Notes: a model not told the origin generated them from the sequence alone. A stretch of 25,951 nt of DNA from Rhizophagus sp. LPA8_4_AMF (GCA_021464525.1 JADRCO010000825.1:1-25951), one strand, 5' to 3'. Positions 1 to 8,570 are shown, numbered from the stretch's first letter. Made by a program: numbers and translations.

Positions 1-299
1 GGCGAACAGAAGCATATGTACATATGCTAGAAACATCTCTAGATTCGATTATCATACAATTTAATAAATAAATAAAATTTTAATTAGTGTGAAAAAATTT
101 TTTTAAAGTTCTTTTTTTGCATATTTTGGTGGCCAGTGATATCTTACAAACCAATAAATTTCGAGTCATGTGATTTAAAATGTCACGTGACTACTCCGCT
201 TTAGCCGACCCCAAAAATGGAAATTTTCATGACGATCATTTAATTTTGGCCGGAATTAAGGAATTAAGATTTTAATTGGGATTTGGGATTTGGTATGGG
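1..299. other. AT-rich spacer, no gene seen
   Basis: No open frame with protein-like composition is visible on either strand. The stretch ends in a run of GGGAT/GGGATTT-like units (about 276-300) that leads into the hairpin at 300-322. Confidence 0.5.
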
Positions 300-322
300 A
301 TGGGATGGGAGTCCCATCCCAT
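300..322. repeat. Perfect hairpin with 11-bp arms
   Basis: ATGGGATGGGA at 300-310 is followed by one G and then the exact reverse complement TCCCATCCCAT at 312-322. It sits at the end of a short degenerate GGGAT tandem run, just before the coiled-coil fragment. It may be a collapsed microsatellite inversion or the tip of an old mobile element. Function unknown. Confidence 0.75.
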
Positions 323-330
323 TTAAATGG

Positions 331-696
331 GTGGCAAGTATAAGTGCGATTGTCAAAGAAATCAGAAAGCTTTTAAAGAAGATTGAAATGCTAGAGGATG
401 ACAGCTGAAAAATCAATGACAAACTTGTAGTAAGAGCATTAGGAATGATTTCCAATAAAGTAAACATACTGGAGAAAAAAATCAAAGAATACCGCTCCCA
501 TCCTACAACACTTGAAGATGATATTGATGAGGTTGTTGACAAGGATACTGTCGCTGACATAATAAATGACATGGTTGACAACCCTTGCAAGTATCAGAAA
601 TGCCAAAGGTCCAAGGCAGGTTGGTTACTTCACTGCGGAGAGACAGGGAAGATCATCAGTAGATTTTTGCTGAGCCACATGCGTATACTCCTGTGA
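331..696 (+). pseudogene. Coiled-coil coding fragment with in-frame TGA
   Basis: One frame (GTG at 331 to the stop at 694-696) encodes a charged, helical, coiled-coil-like peptide with motifs such as KEIRKLLKKIEMLEDD and NILEKKIKEYR, interrupted only by TGA at 406-408. An ATG at 445 would give an 83-residue product. The last 30 or so residues change character and overlap the short repeat at 660-694, so the reading frame probably runs out into unrelated DNA there. No domain is recognised. I take it as a remnant of a larger coiled-coil protein; an expressed small protein from the ATG at 445 is the alternative. Confidence 0.35.
660..694 (+). repeat. Short direct repeat, copy 1
   Basis: The segment beginning AGATTTTTGCTGAGCCACA and ending TACTCCTGTG recurs at about 1387-1422 with a changed middle (TGCGTA here, AACATG there). 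The two copies bracket the decayed repeat-protein fragment at 898-1320. Confidence 0.6.
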
Positions 697-897
697 CAGA
701 AAAATGTAGATTAACTAACATGGGAATTGACCGGCTGGATTTTTTACAAAAATGTCATGTAATTGCTGAGGAGAGACCTTTGGAAATAGTGGGAGCCCCT
801 CTCCAGTAAACCAAATATTCTCTACTCCTATTTCGCCAAATTTCTCCAATACCACACCAAGATCTTTTTCTAAGGGGCTATGATATTCCTCAAACTT

Positions 898-1320
898 TCA
901 GAGAAATGATCTTGCATCTTTGTCAGCTTCTTCTGCCATTTCTTGATTAGTATAACCGACAATACCAAGTTCTTCCTGAATTGCTATTATATCCTCCTCC
1001 AAACATAAAAGCAAATTGTACATTTTCCCAAGTGATATATCCATAGTGGCTTTATTGCTTCGATATTCCACAGCTAGAACAGGATTGCCATTGAAGTCAA
1101 GTTCCTCCTGTATCAGTATTATATCCTCCACCAAATCTAACAACAACTCATATGAATCGGCAAGTGTTATCTCTTCCTTGCTTTGACGCACTGCCTCTTG
1201 ATTTGCTTTGCCATTAATAGCGAGTTTTTCCTGAATAGCTTTATATCCTTCTTCTTACATAATAGCACTTCATATAATTGAGCAAGTATCCCGCTTCCAT
1301 TCAGTAGTATTACTTGACAT
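898..1320 (-). pseudogene. Broken repeat protein with about 44-residue units
   Basis: From an ATG at 1318-1320 the minus strand encodes three degenerate copies of an acidic helical unit. Two are in one frame, with motifs YELLLDLVEDIILIQEEL and YNLLLCLEEDIIAIQEEL exactly 44 residues apart. An upstream third (LYEVLLCKKKDI, then KAIQEKLAINGKANQE) is readable only by changing frame twice, near 1285 and 1245. The open part (898-1191) has no ATG of its own, only GTG. Unit conservation shows this was a real tandem-repeat coding sequence that has decayed. Family not recognised; the composition suggests a coiled-coil or helical repeat. Confidence 0.5.
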
Positions 1321-1386
1321 GATTACTCAGTTTTTTTATCAGATATATTTAATGCGACGTAGCTGATCAGAGGTCGGATACCTCGG

Positions 1387-1422
1387 AAGATTTTTGCTGA
1401 GCCACAAACATGTACTCCTGTG
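1387..1422 (+). repeat. Short direct repeat, copy 2
   Basis: Second copy of the 33-36 bp element at 660-694, same orientation, identical over AGATTTTTGCTGAGCCACA and over TACTCCTGTG. Confidence 0.6.
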
Positions 1423-1914
1423 CGACCGAAGGACAGAGAATGGGTCGATCACGCGGTCAGTTTGTGCAACATGTTAATTTTCGCATATAAGCAACCCACT
1501 TATGCAAACTAATCTCTTTTTTTCCCCTGTACAAACGCGCGAGGAATGTGAAATGCGTTGTTTCAATACAGGACCTACCCTATAAGTAAATATTAACGTC
1601 AAAAGCATATGCTATGAAGGACTGAGGACTTTGCAATTCCGAGATCGTCGCTACTTTGAGTCTTGCGAGGTAGATCTCTAAACTAAAAGGAATCAAAATT
1701 CCGCCTTCATGTGATTTCAGAGGTTTCTTGGCATCATGCGATAGTGACAATCATCCTCAGCCCTCGGGTTTTTTATTTCGCGAACTGCAGTAACAGGATA
1801 TAAAGTGTCCAAGGACTGGTAGAAGTTCAGCCAACCTTCCCGCGAAAAAATTAAGGTAAGGAATGTTAATAGTTTGGAGAATCTTATTAAGTATATTCTC
1901 ACCATCACCAGGAA
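1423..1914. other. Spacer upstream of the CRN cluster
   Basis: No convincing coding sequence. The 63-residue minus-strand frame inside it has no recognisable motif. The last 150 bases presumably hold the promoter and leader of the small CRN gene at 1915, but no TATA-like or initiator element stands out. Confidence 0.4.
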
Positions 1915-2223
1915 ATGACTACCACTGATAATAACGACATCATCAGTCTAAACCTTCGCATCCATGATAGCGAAAGTGACAATGAAATATTTGTAATTGA
2001 GATTTCTAGGGGAAAAAAGGTTGACACACTCAAGCCTATTGTAAAGAAACGGTTGGCGCCTCTATTTGATCATATTCCTTCTACAAAAATAAATCTTCGT
2101 TTGAATCATCCTCAGGATGTAAGAAGCATGCAACCAACAACTCCGATTTCTAATTACTTCTCTGAGAATCTTGACGAAGATGTGATTCATATTTTTGTTT
2201 TTCCACCCCCATCCTCCGAATAA
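1915..2223 (+). CDS. Stand-alone Crinkler N-terminal header protein
   Basis: A 102-residue protein starting at an ATG in the context CCAGGAA-ATG. The whole length matches the layout of the CRN N-terminal, ubiquitin-like header: a first strand (IISLNLRIHD), a strand with EIFVIEISRGKKVDTLK, the helix IVKKRLAPLFDHIP, a KINLRL strand where most family members have the LWKV tryptophan, the TPISNYFSENLDED segment and a closing IHIFVFPPP. It stops just after the proline run, where other CRNs continue into a C-terminal effector domain. AATAAA at 2301-2306 could serve as a polyadenylation signal. It may be a genuine header-only CRN or one that lost its C-terminus. The following gene starts a fresh header, so this is not a frameshifted part of that gene. 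Confidence 0.65.
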   Translation: MTTTDNNDIISLNLRIHDSESDNEIFVIEISRGKKVDTLKPIVKKRLAPLFDHIPSTKINLRLNHPQDVRSMQPTTPISNYFSENLDEDVIHIFVFPPPSSE

Positions 2224-2300
2224 TAATTCACAGTATTATGTAGCGATATATTCGCATTTTTAATGTATTATTCTCCGCTTCCGGCGACATTTATTTCATA

Positions 2301-2306
2301 AATAAA
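2301..2306 (+). terminator. Polyadenylation signal AATAAA
   Basis: AATAAA about 78 bases after the stop of the header-only CRN gene and before the next CRN reading frame. Position and sequence fit a 3' end signal; no transcript evidence. Confidence 0.4.
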
Positions 2307-2480
2307 GTATTACTATTTTACTTCGTTCGATACATGAGGGATAAGTCACGTGTAATGGTGCAATGCCTGTGGGACATAAAATCGTATATTAACGCTTTTT
2401 CCCAGAATAAATTTTTCTCACTCCGGAACGTAACACATTTTTTATCCGGGCCTATTATCACTATAAAGCGCTATGTGCCT

Positions 2481-3849
2481 ATGTCTATTATCACTCTTAG
2501 TTGTTTAGTTGCAGGAGAAAACCCTTATGAAAATGCTTTCAACGTTAAAATTAACAAGACAGAGGCGGTTAGTGAACTCAGGAAAGCTATCAAAGAGGAG
2601 CTTCTGAGAATGTTTCTCCTAACGACATTAAGCTATGGAAAGTCGACATTTCCCTCGAAGAAGAAAACGAAAAACTTAACCTCGTTAATACAAAAATAAA
2701 CGTTAATATTAAGGAGGAACTTGAAGGTGTAGAGTTGAACCCACTTTCGAAAATTAGCAAACACTTCCCCCTCCAGCCAATCGACGAACACGTACAGCGT
2801 CACTGCACCGCAACGTATGGCGTAAGTCAGAGAGATTCTTGTGGTCGTAACTCGTGGGCAAATAACCTTGTCAGCTTTGAAGACGAGGCTTCGAACTTGT
2901 TTTGCTTTCCCGGATGGAACTGAAGACGAGCATATTGTCATAATTCGTGAGAGTGGAAAGGAGCATGTTCGTTTGGTCGATGATGAGGATTTGGCATGTA
3001 TAATCTGGACTCAAGGATTCAAGATGAACCTCCCAATTATAGTGGACACATGTAAATATTATGATTTTTTTCGTTAAATTTACGCAACAAGTTCTAATGG
3101 GATCAATCTTGGTGTTTATACAACACAACAACCGTTCTCGTCGTGGACGTTTCCTAAAATCAAGTCATTGTTCGGGTTAACAGCTGATAGTTATATTGAT
3201 CTACCTAGGTTCAATGGAGACTCCGCTGATGCCTCCGATTACAAAAAGGTATTGGAGCACGTTTTGGAAGATATAGCTATGAAGCATAAGACCTGCATTC
3301 ACGTAACTAGTGCAAACGAAGCAACAAGACGCGAATTTATTTCTTCCGTTCTTCACGGCGTAGCCCTTGCTATGATGGAGAAGTGAAAGTATGTCCAGAA
3401 TATGAGTTATCTGAAAGCCATGGTAAAGGGCCAGTGGATTGGGTTATCAAGATTGGAGATACGATTATTGTCGTTACCGAGGCTAAAAAGGAGGATATTA
3501 ACCAGGGTGTTGGCCAGAATGCAATTCTTCGTCTCAACGTAATAAAAAGAAACGCACATACAATGAGGCTTTACGTGAGGATGAAATGTATGGTATCGTT
3601 TCGACAGGGGTCGACTGGGTCATAATTAAGTTAGCCACTACTGGCGAATGTAATGACAATGATAATGGGAATGTTGAGGTATTATTGAGTTCGCGAACAC
3701 CATTTACTTTTCCTATTAACGAGAGTATGTTTGACAAAAGTCTTATGCTTGAAAAACTCAAGAATTTGTTTGGGCAAATCAAGTGGGTATTTGATCGCCA
3801 GATAGAATCGCAGGAATCATTGAAGCGGGTAAAAACAGAAAATAAATAA
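2481..3849 (+). pseudogene. Crinkler (CRN) gene with PD-(D/E)XK-like C-terminus, broken
   Basis: The start ATG at 2481 opens a classic CRN header (ITLSCLVAGENPYENAF, later NDIKLWKVDI and PLSKISKHFPLQP). A linker follows, then a C-terminal module with GPVDWVIKIGD, VVTEAKKEDINQG and VGQNAI, which reads like the D...E-x-K...Q core of a PD-(D/E)XK nuclease fold. In oomycete and fungal CRNs the header is tied to delivery or localisation and the C-terminus acts in the host nucleus (family knowledge). Conserved sequence continues across frame changes near 2602, 2830, 3375 and 3530 and across TAA at 3075-3077, where CGT-TAA-ATT fits a CAA-to-TAA change. None of the breaks lies in a homopolymer and no GT-AG intron resolves them, so true decay is likelier than sequencing error. 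An upstream ATG at 2334 only adds unrelated sequence. Confidence 0.75.
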
Positions 3850-3914
3850 GATAGTCTTGTCTTTTTCGAAAAAATAATTGTATGTATAGACATTAGCATA
3901 GAAAAAAAAATCGT

Positions 3915-3971
3915 CATGTATCACGGGCGCAGTCCCGAACATTTGTATTTATTTTTGCATGTATTAATAAA
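3915..3971 (+). repeat. Repeated 3'-flank element, copy 1, with small hairpin
   Basis: TCATGTATCACGGGC plus AGTCC, ending in an AATAAA-containing stretch (AATAAA at 3966-3971). It contains a CGGG/CCCG stem with a 6-base loop. It lies 70 bases after the broken CRN and recurs at 4331-4390, so it is probably the shared 3'-end region of duplicated CRN genes. Confidence 0.5.
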
Positions 3972-3991
3972 AAATTTTTCTTGCATTTTTT

Positions 3992-4010
3992 CCGGGACAT
4001 AATGTCTCGG
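3992..4010. repeat. Near-perfect 19-bp hairpin
   Basis: CCGGGACAT-A-ATGTCTCGG: nine-base arms with one mismatch around a single central base. It lies just 3' of the AATAAA signal of the broken CRN. Confidence 0.6.
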
Positions 4011-4033
4011 AAATTTCTTGGAAAAAGATGTCG

Positions 4034-4053
4034 GCGTGAACAATTGTTCACGC
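4034..4053. repeat. Perfect 20-bp palindrome
   Basis: GCGTGAACAATTGTTCACGC is identical to its own reverse complement with no spacer. A perfect 20-base dyad is uncommon by chance. It could be a dimeric factor site or the remains of a small mobile element's ends. Confidence 0.75.
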
Positions 4054-4059
4054 ACACGT

Positions 4060-4620
4060 GATTTTTTTGTTATCAAACATTGTTATCAATGCTGACAAGA
4101 TGTCACGATCAAGCTACTGTCCGAAAAAAAGATGAAGCTTGCAAGTTGCCGTTCAGATTGTCTTTACTATCTTGCAAACGCAAAGTAAACACGATTACAA
4201 TATTGATAAAGCATGAGGAGTTGTGACAGAGTAGAAGCTTTGCAAAGTGGGTAGGAATCGAGGGGAATGAAAAGGTTAAAGTCATTGAACAATCTCGCGG
4301 TGGAATGGAAATGTAGTAATGTAGTAGTTTCATCATGTATCACGGGCAAAGTCCTGACTCTTTCATCAATGCTATGTATATAATAAAGAATTTTTACACT
4401 ATATTGATGAGGTAATCCCTCTCTTTTCAATAACTTAAAGTCATTTCGAGTCTTGACCCGCATATGTAATATCCGCACTACAAAAATCTTTAATATGGTT
4501 TGTATAAGTATTTACTTCAGAAATTCAAAGAGAAAATCATTCGTTAAGGAAATAACGTGAAATAATATGACACCTAGGATCACTTCTTTGAGCATGAAAT
4601 ACTTTATCTGATACCGTAAT
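4060..4620. other. Spacer between convergent CRN genes
   Basis: Two overlapping minus-strand frames of 75 and 103 codons occur here, but they share no family motif, overlap each other and run across the repeat copy at 4331-4390, so I do not call them genes. The spacer separates the plus-strand broken CRN from the minus-strand intact one. Confidence 0.45.
4331..4390 (+). repeat. Repeated 3'-flank element, copy 2
   Basis: TCATCATGTATCACGGGC plus AGTCCTGA, then a TATATAATAAAGAATTTTT stretch, parallel to copy 1 at 3915-3971. The copies lie about 418 bases apart in the same orientation although no CRN frame precedes copy 2. This implies that a CRN 3' end was duplicated and its coding part lost. 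Confidence 0.5.
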
Positions 4621-4624
4621 AAAC

Positions 4625-4630
4625 TTTATT
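4625..4630 (-). terminator. Polyadenylation signal (AATAAA on minus strand)
   Basis: TTTATT on the plus strand, 57 bases beyond the stop codon of the intact CRN gene at 4687, at a suitable distance for its 3' end. Confidence 0.4.
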
Positions 4631-4686
4631 AATCAGTAAATTCTGAACCAGCATATACAAATGCGAAAAATATTATTACAATTATT

Positions 4687-6927
4687 CTATTCGAATAAGG
4701 AAATTTTTAATTCTTTTCTGTCAAGGAAGTCAGATTCGTAGGTGAATTCCTGAATTCCAACACCACACATTATTCGAGTTTCTGTTGAAAAAACACAGCC
4801 AATAGCATATTTAGTCTTACGATAAAATCCCTGCTGTGCTGTAAGACTAACATAATATTTCTTTTCGAATATTTGATTTATCGCCTCTTCTATTAATTCC
4901 TCAACATCTCCTTCCAAACGCTTGTACTCAATGAAATATAAACTTCTCAATGTCTCTATCCACATGTCGGTTCGGCCTTTACAACTTGCATCCTCACTAC
5001 GAAAGGGTAAGCCAATATAACGTACTAACATATGCATATGTGAGTGATAATATCCTTCGTATTTTGATGCATTTTGGCTTTCGAAATAAGGGATAGAAGC
5101 CAAATCGTTATTAAATTCCTTCAGAAATGACAAGAGTTCATCGTTTTTAAGGAGTTCCGCAAGTAATTCAATTCGTTTAAATGCATTTTCTACTGGAATG
5201 CAAAAAGTGTTGGCCCATAGCTCACCCATCAAAGAATCTCGCACTTCACCGTTCGGAATTTCGAGGATCAGATACTCTGTTTCTTTATTAACTACTTGCT
5301 TGATAGTTAAGTAACCTGTTTGAAAAAATAATGACACGGGAAGTTCAGATGAATTCTGTATATTCTCAATACTAACAGGAATGATACAATCTCTCTTGAT
5401 TCGGATTTCATGTTTTGCAATGTCTTTGATATGTTCTAGTCTGACCAGCTTAGCTAAAAAGCTTGTTCTTCCCTTTTTAATCCAAAAATTTTCAAGTCTA
5501 TTCTCATAAAAAAAACTGCATATACTGAATGGATTGTACACTCTGATATTGCCATCCCAAGAGTAGCCATTATATTTTTCCTTAAGTTTATTCATCGTTT
5601 CTGATACATTTAAATACTTTCCTAAAAATTTATTTTCAAAAGTTGTTCTTATCTCATTACTCGCGAAGCCATATGCTCCGGATAGCTTGTCACTTAGTGT
5701 CAAATCCACAAGCTGATTTGCTCCTGAGAATAATTGCATATTTGAAAACATTGTGACGCCAGTCACCAGACAAAATTTAATTTTCTGTTGCGATGATTTG
5801 ATTATTTCGAAGAAGCCCTTTAATATCTCACGATTTTCATCCGCAATTTTCAAACTCTCTTTCGTAGCATTAAAGACACTTAGTATCGGCGAATCATATT
5901 CATCTACGAGAATTACCACTTTCTCATATACATTTTCTTCATGATCGGCAAGTTTTGTAATTAATTCTTCGGTAACACTTTTAACTGTATTAAAATTTAA
6001 AGTGATACCATATGTCTCTCCGATAGATTTTAGCAATTGGATAAGTTCCTTTTTTAACACCCCAGATCCTTCGTTAGATGTTAACTTAGAGAAATCAAGT
6101 CGGATGACAGGAATTGGACCTAATTCCCTATTCCACTCCTTAATTGTACCCTTAACATAAATTTCTGGCGGATGTTGATAGATGTATAAATCCTTAAAGA
6201 GATCATGTTGAATCAAAAAGAAGGATTCAATCATACTAAGAAACATTGATTTGCCGAACTTTCGAGGTCTTGATACGAAGTATTGGCCGGAATTTAGATC
6301 GAGCTTAGACAGCCAAAAAGTTTTATCCACATAAAGTAGATGATTTTCACGTACTAATTTGAATTCTGATTGTGACACAGGAACATGCCGAACTGACTCA
6401 GAACTTAATCCTTGAATAATATTTGTTTCCTTAGGATCTCTATACCAAAGGCGTCGTTTTTTATGTATGTGCTCTTTGTGGGAGAATGGAAAAAATAGAA
6501 AGAGAAACAAGCTGATTAATAAAAGATCCGCGAATTTCTTATTCGAGAGGTAAACCATTGGGAGACACTTACCAGTGGTGGCGGGCTTTGGCGGTTGCAC
6601 GAGGATGTGGATTTTTCCCACTGGAGGTTCATCTTTAAAATAGGAACTAAACGGGAAGTGAGGTTTCATTTCTTCGCCTTTAAGTTTTTGTACAATATTG
6701 TTTTCATGATCTCCAACTTCATCGGCATTAACGCTCCAAAGTCTCAGGCTGGAAGAATCGTTAGAAAGTTCTTTAAGGATGTTTTCTTCCTGTTCCCAGA
6801 TATACTTCTTGAAGAGATCAACAGTTAACGAATTTAATGAAATAACATCATTTTTAATAGGAACTTCGTTGCCAAGAGGGGCCGAGAAAGTAACTCTAAT
6901 ACCCAAGACAAAACAATTTAAAATCAT
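4687..6927 (-). CDS. Crinkler effector: CRN header + AAA-ATPase-like + PD-(D/E)XK nuclease
   Basis: Start ATG at 6925-6927 (MILNCFVLG, the usual CRN opening). The open frame extends upstream to 7005 but has no ATG there. A probable 135-nt intron (GTAAGT at 6572 down to AG at 6438) gives exons 6573-6927 and 4687-6437 and a 701-residue protein. Header, residues 1-117: LRLWSVNADE, then FPFSSYFKDEPP and KIHILVQPP. AAA-ATPase-like domain: RPRKFGKS Walker A at 175-182, VVILVDEYD Walker B at 292-300, FFQTGYLTI near 489. PD-(D/E)XK nuclease: GRTD with D609, IEYK with E622 and K624, then NQI near 639. All key residues are present. Bacterial AAA-ATPase/PDDEXK_9 proteins share this C-terminus. CRNs of this type are thought to act on nuclear DNA of a host or partner (inference from the family). 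Convergent with the broken CRN. A TGACTCA at 7216-7222 lies upstream. Confidence 0.85.
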   Translation of the reverse strand: MILNCFVLGIRVTFSAPLGNEVPIKNDVISLNSLTVDLFKKYIWEQEENILKELSNDSSSLRLWSVNADEVGDHENNIVQKLKGEEMKPHFPFSSYFKDEPPVGKIHILVQPPKPATTGKCLPMVYLSNKKFADLLLISLFLFLFFPFSHKEHIHKKRRLWYRDPKETNIIQGLSSESVRHVPVSQSEFKLVRENHLLYVDKTFWLSKLDLNSGQYFVSRPRKFGKSMFLSMIESFFLIQHDLFKDLYIYQHPPEIYVKGTIKEWNRELGPIPVIRLDFSKLTSNEGSGVLKKELIQLLKSIGETYGITLNFNTVKSVTEELITKLADHEENVYEKVVILVDEYDSPILSVFNATKESLKIADENREILKGFFEIIKSSQQKIKFCLVTGVTMFSNMQLFSGANQLVDLTLSDKLSGAYGFASNEIRTTFENKFLGKYLNVSETMNKLKEKYNGYSWDGNIRVYNPFSICSFFYENRLENFWIKKGRTSFLAKLVRLEHIKDIAKHEIRIKRDCIIPVSIENIQNSSELPVSLFFQTGYLTIKQVVNKETEYLILEIPNGEVRDSLMGELWANTFCIPVENAFKRIELLAELLKNDELLSFLKEFNNDLASIPYFESQNASKYEGYYHSHMHMLVRYIGLPFRSEDASCKGRTDMWIETLRSLYFIEYKRLEGDVEELIEEAINQIFEKKYYVSLTAQQGFYRKTKYAIGCVFSTETRIMCGVGIQEFTYESDFLDRKELKISLFE
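6438..6572 (-). other. Probable 135-nt intron at the CRN domain junction
   Basis: Reading the minus strand, the header ends ...PPKPATT, then GTAAGT opens the intron, a long T/C-rich tract follows, and TATAGAG closes it. Splicing joins the codon as G|AT (Asp119) and continues DPKETNIIQG. The length is a multiple of three and has no in-frame stop, so retention would insert 45 residues including the hydrophobic run LLLISLFLFLFFPF. That run is the translated pyrimidine tract and resembles no CRN sequence, which is why I prefer splicing. Confidence 0.7.
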
Positions 6928-8472
6928 TTTGGCTATATATCTGCAATCGCAAAAATGGAGAGTTAAAAACAAGGATAAAAAAAAAATAGCTTCGGTAAAA
7001 CGCAAATAAGGACCTTTTCGGATAAGTTATACTATGGAATGGCGATGGGTTTTGACGAGACATTTTGGTTGTGTCTTATATATATGTGTTTCCATAAACT
7101 GTTCTTGACAAGCTGTGAGTCAGTAATTCAAATCCTGACCTCTTCTTAGTAAGATCAAATACAAAATTACGAAAAAAATTTATCGGATCAGCCACATGTC
7201 ACAATGACAAGACATTGACTCAGAGCTTGCAAAGCTAATATTTATTTAGGACCTTATTAGGCGGAGAACTTAAACGCTTAAATATTAAATTACCCTTTTT
7301 GCTTGGCTTCCTCAGTGAATAATTCCGAAATTCGCGTTTCCATTTTTCTCTTCTTTCGTTGACAATTCTACTGTAATAAATTTTCGGTGAATCTTACTAA
7401 GGTCAATATTGTTAATTTATTTCTGACTCTGCATGTTCTATGCAAACTGAAGACCATTTTATTTTACCCAGAATATCGACGTTGGGACAAATAAAATCGG
7501 ATTAGAGTTAATGTTGGGATGTGTTAGCATATAGATAGCTTAGATAGCTTAGATGAACGAAACACCGGCAGGCATTAGTATAGAGACTCTATTTCACATT
7601 GTAAAACAATACGTATTTTTTTTACATCAATAAATCAATAATTCCGATCGTGACATTTTGTCCCAGTTTTTTTATCTATGCTAACGAACTTTGAATTATT
7701 CCGTTTTATATAAAAAATTATTATCGAACATGCAAGGCATCCGTATATATTCTAAAGTCACCATTAAAATTCTGCGACAAAATATAATTACAATAGCTGA
7801 GATCACGAGGAATTAAATATTATTAAATACAAGTGTGTTAATTATTGAAATAATGTTAATCTATATTATTTTCATTTGCAATTTGTTTAGCAAATTTAAG
7901 TTTAGTATTTAAATCCATTATACTTCAAAAATTTACTTTAAAATAATATAACTAGAAAACGGAAACTGTTATAGGTCCAAAGTGATCTTGTTTATTATGT
8001 ATCACAAATTTATTATTTTTTTTTTGTTTATTGATGTAGTACAAAATTTTAGTGACATGACGTGCGGACAAATAGATTTTCCCAGCATAACCACCAAGAA
8101 ATCACCAGTATATGATAATTCATTAATGAAAAAACTATGTTTTTATTTTTCAAATAAAACTTAGCAAAACCATTATACAGACACCAAAATTAAATTTTAT
8201 ATGCATTCTTACTTTCTCTGCAAGTTTACTTAGGGAGAAAATATGGGGTTTGAATGCCAATTTTTTGCTAAGGTTAACTTATACAAAATTAAATATAAAA
8301 GTGCAAAAAATGGTATACAATCCTTTCTTTTAATCTTTATCAAACTTGTAGAGAAGGTATTTGTTCCTATAGAAATTATGATTAGGAAAGTTGAATAATA
8401 TTTGAGGTTTTATTAAAAAAACCAAAAGTTTCAATAAATGATCTAACCATTTTTAGATATGATCAGCAAAAT
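6928..8472. other. AT-rich spacer, no gene seen
   Basis: The proximal part (6928-7250) should hold the promoter of the CRN fusion. A T/C-rich stretch ending TTGCAG just upstream of its ATG on the minus strand could be the 3' end of a 5'-UTR intron. The remainder is AT-rich with short repeats such as TAGATAGCT (about 7532-7552). The 60-codon plus-strand frame at 7982 has low-complexity composition and is not called. Confidence 0.45.
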
Positions 8473-8555
8473 CGATCACGTGCCAGTGATTATGCTGGGG
8501 AAGTTGAACTAACGATCTTCCCACAAAAAATTTCACCCCACATGACTTATGTGGC
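8473..8555. repeat. Outer inverted repeat, left copy
   Basis: Starts GATCACGTG and ends in a 35-bp core at 8521-8555 (CCACAAAAAATTTCACC...TGTGGC). The core matches 13754-13787 in reverse complement at about 30 of 34 positions, and GATCACGTG matches 13814-13822. The middle is diverged. It encloses the Mutator-like element. Confidence 0.55.
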
Positions 8556-8563
8556 ACGGTGGC

Positions 8564-8570
8564 ACAATCA
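8564..8570. repeat. Target-site duplication, left (ACAATCA)
   Basis: ACAATCA directly precedes the GGATTACCCC terminus of the Mutator-like element and is repeated at 12919-12925 directly after the other terminus. The match can be counted as 8 bases if the next G is included. Confidence 0.75.

Noticed and set aside
264-590. 108-codon minus-strand frame rich in serine and isoleucine
   Set aside because: It is the shadow of the plus-strand coiled-coil fragment and crosses the GGGAT hairpin.
3534-3917. 127-codon minus-strand frame
   Set aside because: Antisense to the conserved C-terminal part of the CRN pseudogene; no motif of its own.
4109-4478. Two overlapping minus-strand frames (75 and 103 codons)
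   Set aside because: Overlap each other and the repeated 3'-flank element; no protein-like motif.
6928-7005. Signal-peptide-like extension (hydrophobic run FFLSLFLTL) in frame upstream of the CRN fusion
   Set aside because: The extension begins at TTG, with no ATG between 7005 and 6928. The hydrophobic run is a T/C-rich tract ending TTGCAG, better explained as untranslated DNA or a 5'-UTR intron end.
7101-7145. tRNA-like stretch (GTCAGTAATTCAAATCCTGAC)
   Set aside because: Resembles a T-arm, but the loop is too long and no D-arm, anticodon arm or acceptor stem can be drawn around it.
7519-7685. Inverted words GTTAGCATATAGAT and ATCTATGCTAAC about 150 bp apart
   Set aside because: Only about 12 bases match and flanking similarity is in the wrong order for an inverted repeat, so chance is likely in this AT-rich DNA.
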